64,000 nucleotides of DNA from NCBI GenBank assembly GCA_902616645.1, contig CACMTO010000001.1, positions 124,001 to 188,000 of the forward strand, written 5' to 3'. The notes below the pieces were generated by a model, which had not been told where the DNA came from, did not search any database, and saw only the letters and a list, made by a program, of their open reading frames with translations. The position numbers and the translations under genes were made by a program. This DNA comes from an uncultured Pelagibacteraceae bacterium. GTDB lineage: Bacteria; Pseudomonadota; Alphaproteobacteria; Pelagibacterales; Pelagibacteraceae. Position 1 is the first letter of the stretch, and the number at the start of each line of letters is the position of its first letter. Shown piece by piece: positions 61,751 to 64,000 of this stretch.

Positions 61751-62764
61751 TTAAGCAAAACGATTTTTAAATAATAAATATAAAGCAGACGATACAAGTA
61801 ATATAGAGCTAAATTGGTGCAATGATGCAAATATTATTGTAGCACCACTTAAAACTGTAAGTATACCGAGAAGTACTTGTAAAAATATTATTAATCCTAA
61901 AATAATTACTGGTTTAATAAGATTAATAATCTTATTTTTAAAAACAACATATATAGATATTAAGTAAATAAAAGAAGTTAAATATGCTAAGTTTCTATGA
62001 AGAAATTGCACTAACGATGGATCACTAAAAGCTGTCATTTTAAAAAGATTTGATAATTTATTATCATCAGGAAAATAAGTTTCACCCATCAATGGCCATG
62101 AGTTATAAATTTTACCTGCATCCATACCAGAAACAAATGCACCTATTATTATTTGTAGGAATATTAAAAATAAAATAAATTCTGGTAAAAAATTTATTAA
62201 TCTATTTTGATATTTCTGTGTTCTATTTATTAAAAACAAATTCCAGAGTATTAAAGATAATATTATAAAAGCAAATAATAGATGAACAGATAACCTAAAA
62301 TGACTAACATCTATATTGTCAACGAGACCACTTTGTACCATGAACCATCCTAAAAAACCTTGAAAGCAAATCAGAGAAAAAATGAAATAAAAATTTAATA
62401 GTTTTTTGAAACCTATTTTAATAGTAAAATAAATTAATGGTGCTATAAAAGCTAAACCAATTAATCTACCTAAAAACCTATGAGCCCATTCCCACCAAAA
62501 AATAATCTTAAATTCACTCAAAGTCATTGAATAGTTTTGAAATTTGAATTCAGGAATTAGCTTATATTCCTCAAAATAAATAATCCAATTTTCGTTATTT
62601 AAAGGTGGTAAAATGCCCGAGAATAGTTCCCATTTAGTAATTGACAAACCGGAGTCAGTTAATCGTGTCAAACCCCCAATAACAATCATTAACATAATTA
62701 AAAAAAACATAAAAATTAACCAGATAGATAGCCTGGTACGAATAATATTATTTTCTATATACAT
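61751..62764 (-). CDS. ctaA: Heme A synthase (COX15/CtaA)
   Basis: VIGGLTRLTDSGLSITKWELFSGILPPLN; WEWAHRFLGRLIGL; start moved to internal Met 62764. Confidence 0.95.
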   Translation of the reverse strand: MYIENNIIRTRLSIWLIFMFFLIMLMIVIGGLTRLTDSGLSITKWELFSGILPPLNNENWIIYFEEYKLIPEFKFQNYSMTLSEFKIIFWWEWAHRFLGRLIGLAFIAPLIYFTIKIGFKKLLNFYFIFSLICFQGFLGWFMVQSGLVDNIDVSHFRLSVHLLFAFIILSLILWNLFLINRTQKYQNRLINFLPEFILFLIFLQIIIGAFVSGMDAGKIYNSWPLMGETYFPDDNKLSNLFKMTAFSDPSLVQFLHRNLAYLTSFIYLISIYVVFKNKIINLIKPVIILGLIIFLQVLLGILTVLSGATIIFASLHQFSSILLVSSALYLLFKNRFA

Positions 62765-62807
62765 GTATTGATAAATATAATATTTTTTAAATAATCCAAT
62801 TATATAA

Positions 62808-63098
62808 ATGTCGCCATTAAAAAAAAAAAAATTGTTAAAAATAAGATCTGAATTAGACAAACTCGACAATACTCTTATTAAAATTATTAAAAAGAGAACT
62901 TTTCTAGTTAAAAAAGTTTTGAATTTGAAAGATAAAAAAAATCAAATTGTAGATAAAAAAAGAATAAAAAAAATACTTAGTAATATAAAAAAGAAGTCAT
63001 TAAAAAATCGCATAGATCCAAAAATAACGAACAAAATTTGGAAAAACATGATTTCAGCATATATTGATTTTGAAAAAAGAAATTTTAAAAAAAAATAA
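62808..63098 (+). CDS. Chorismate mutase, AroQ type II
   Basis: IRSELDKLDNTLIKIIKKRTFLVKKVLNLK; C-terminal WKNMISAYIDFEK. Confidence 0.88.
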   Translation: MSPLKKKKLLKIRSELDKLDNTLIKIIKKRTFLVKKVLNLKDKKNQIVDKKRIKKILSNIKKKSLKNRIDPKITNKIWKNMISAYIDFEKRNFKKK

Positions 63099-63290
63099 CT
63101 ATTTACTATGTGGTGGTAATTTTTTTTCTACAAATATTTCGTGTTTTCTAGTTGAAGGATTGTATTTTCTCGCTTTTAATTTTACTTTAGCTTTTTCTCC
63201 ACCAGCAGGTTTTTTTAAATAGTAAAAGAAAGGGCTATCAGGTTTACTTTCTGGAACCATTCTAATTTTAACATGTGTTTTTTTTGCCAT
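63099..63290 (-). CDS. rpmG: 50S ribosomal protein L33
   Basis: MAKKTHVKIRMVPESK...KLKARKYNPSTRKHEIFVEKKLPPHSK. Confidence 0.93.
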   Translation of the reverse strand: MAKKTHVKIRMVPESKPDSPFFYYLKKPAGGEKAKVKLKARKYNPSTRKHEIFVEKKLPPHSK

Positions 63291-63294
63291 TTGT

Positions 63295-63660
63295 CTATTT
63301 TTTTAAAGTTTTAATAATATTAGAAATTTTTACTAATTTACTTTTTAAATTACTTGTTCTTATAGAATTATTTAAACTTTCGTCAATATTAAAATTTTGT
63401 TTATTATCCAAAATTTTTTTTACACCATTTATTGTCATTCCTTGATCTTTTAGAAGAAAATGTATCTTTTTTAATAGAAGAATATTTTTTTCATCATAAT
63501 ATCTTCTATTACCATTTAAAATTTTTGGTTTTATTTGTCTAAACTCTTTTTCCCAATATCTAATTGTATGAGTTGGTAAAGAATTTTCATTTTTAGACTT
63601 TAAACCTATAAGTTTTACAACTTCACCAATGGTCTTATAAGCATTATTACTTTTATTCAT
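63295..63660 (-). CDS. MerR family transcriptional regulator
   Basis: TIGEVVKLIGL...HTIRYWEKEFRQIKPKILNGNRRYY. Confidence 0.9.
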   Translation of the reverse strand: MNKSNNAYKTIGEVVKLIGLKSKNENSLPTHTIRYWEKEFRQIKPKILNGNRRYYDEKNILLLKKIHFLLKDQGMTINGVKKILDNKQNFNIDESLNNSIRTSNLKSKLVKISNIIKTLKK

Positions 63661-63952
63661 CGTCTTTTTTGTTTATAAATTCCTTAAAGTCTTTTGAAGC
63701 CTTAAATGAAACAACATTTCTCTCAGAAATGATTTTTTTTTCTTTAGTTTTTGGATTTCTTCCAATTCTTGGTTTTTTTTTTCTTATCAAAAAAGTTCCA
63801 AAATTAGAAATTTTCAATTTTTTCTCTTTTTGTAAATTATCCATAATTAGTAGAAAAAAATCATCAATTAAATGTTCAGATATTCTTTTAGAGTACCCTA
63901 TTTGCATATAAATAAGATTGATTAGGTCTTTTTTAGTTAAATTTAATCTCAT
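63653..63952 (-). CDS. ihfA: HU/IHF family DNA-binding protein (IHF alpha-like)
   Basis: LTKKDLINLIYMQIGYSKR; ISNFGTFLIRKKKPRIGRNPKT. Confidence 0.9.
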   Translation of the reverse strand: MRLNLTKKDLINLIYMQIGYSKRISEHLIDDFFLLIMDNLQKEKKLKISNFGTFLIRKKKPRIGRNPKTKEKKIISERNVVSFKASKDFKEFINKKDDE

Positions 63953-64000
63953 CTATTTAAATTTCCCTTAATCTTATCAATTAAATTACCTTTTATAATT
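63949..64000 (-). CDS. C-terminal end of a further gene (truncated at window edge)
   Basis: Open frame ...IIKGNLIDKIKGNLNR ending in TGA that overlaps the ihfA ATG. Confidence 0.4.
   Translation of the reverse strand, partial: IIKGNLIDKIKGNLNR

Overview
AT-rich, tightly packed chromosomal window whose gene content and order look like an alphaproteobacterium of the SAR11/Pelagibacter type; this lineage call is inferred from composition and synteny, not from a search. Most of it is housekeeping: dgt-argS-nagZ-scpAB-tatABC-serS-yajC-secDF, uvrA, ssb-gyrA-coaD-ppi-tgt, recG, dacC-tmk-holB-metG-tatD, nhaA, glpX, rplM-rpsI-argC-hom, metY, ctaA and others, plus four tRNAs (Lys, Ser, Pro, Glu). The accessory part runs from the tRNA-Glu at about 40.3 kb to about 54 kb. 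It holds a glycan cluster (two-domain glycosyltransferase, formyltransferase, Gfo/Idh oxidoreductase, DegT aminotransferase, GT9-like and GT11-like transferases), an SxtJ/DUF5989/carbamoyltransferase trio that includes a 49-aa gene missing from the ORF track, two transporters, and a small integrase region. The most interesting unexplained signal is in that region: a G+C-rich, apparently structured, minus-strand RNA at about 52404-52590. It has an extended -10-like box upstream, a GNRA-capped 5' hairpin and a terminator-like hairpin with U8 touching the ogt start codon. Nearby are an unlisted small membrane ORF and a tyrosine recombinase with a 14-bp inverted repeat over its putative promoter. 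Several convergent gene pairs share interlocked 4-bp stop codons.
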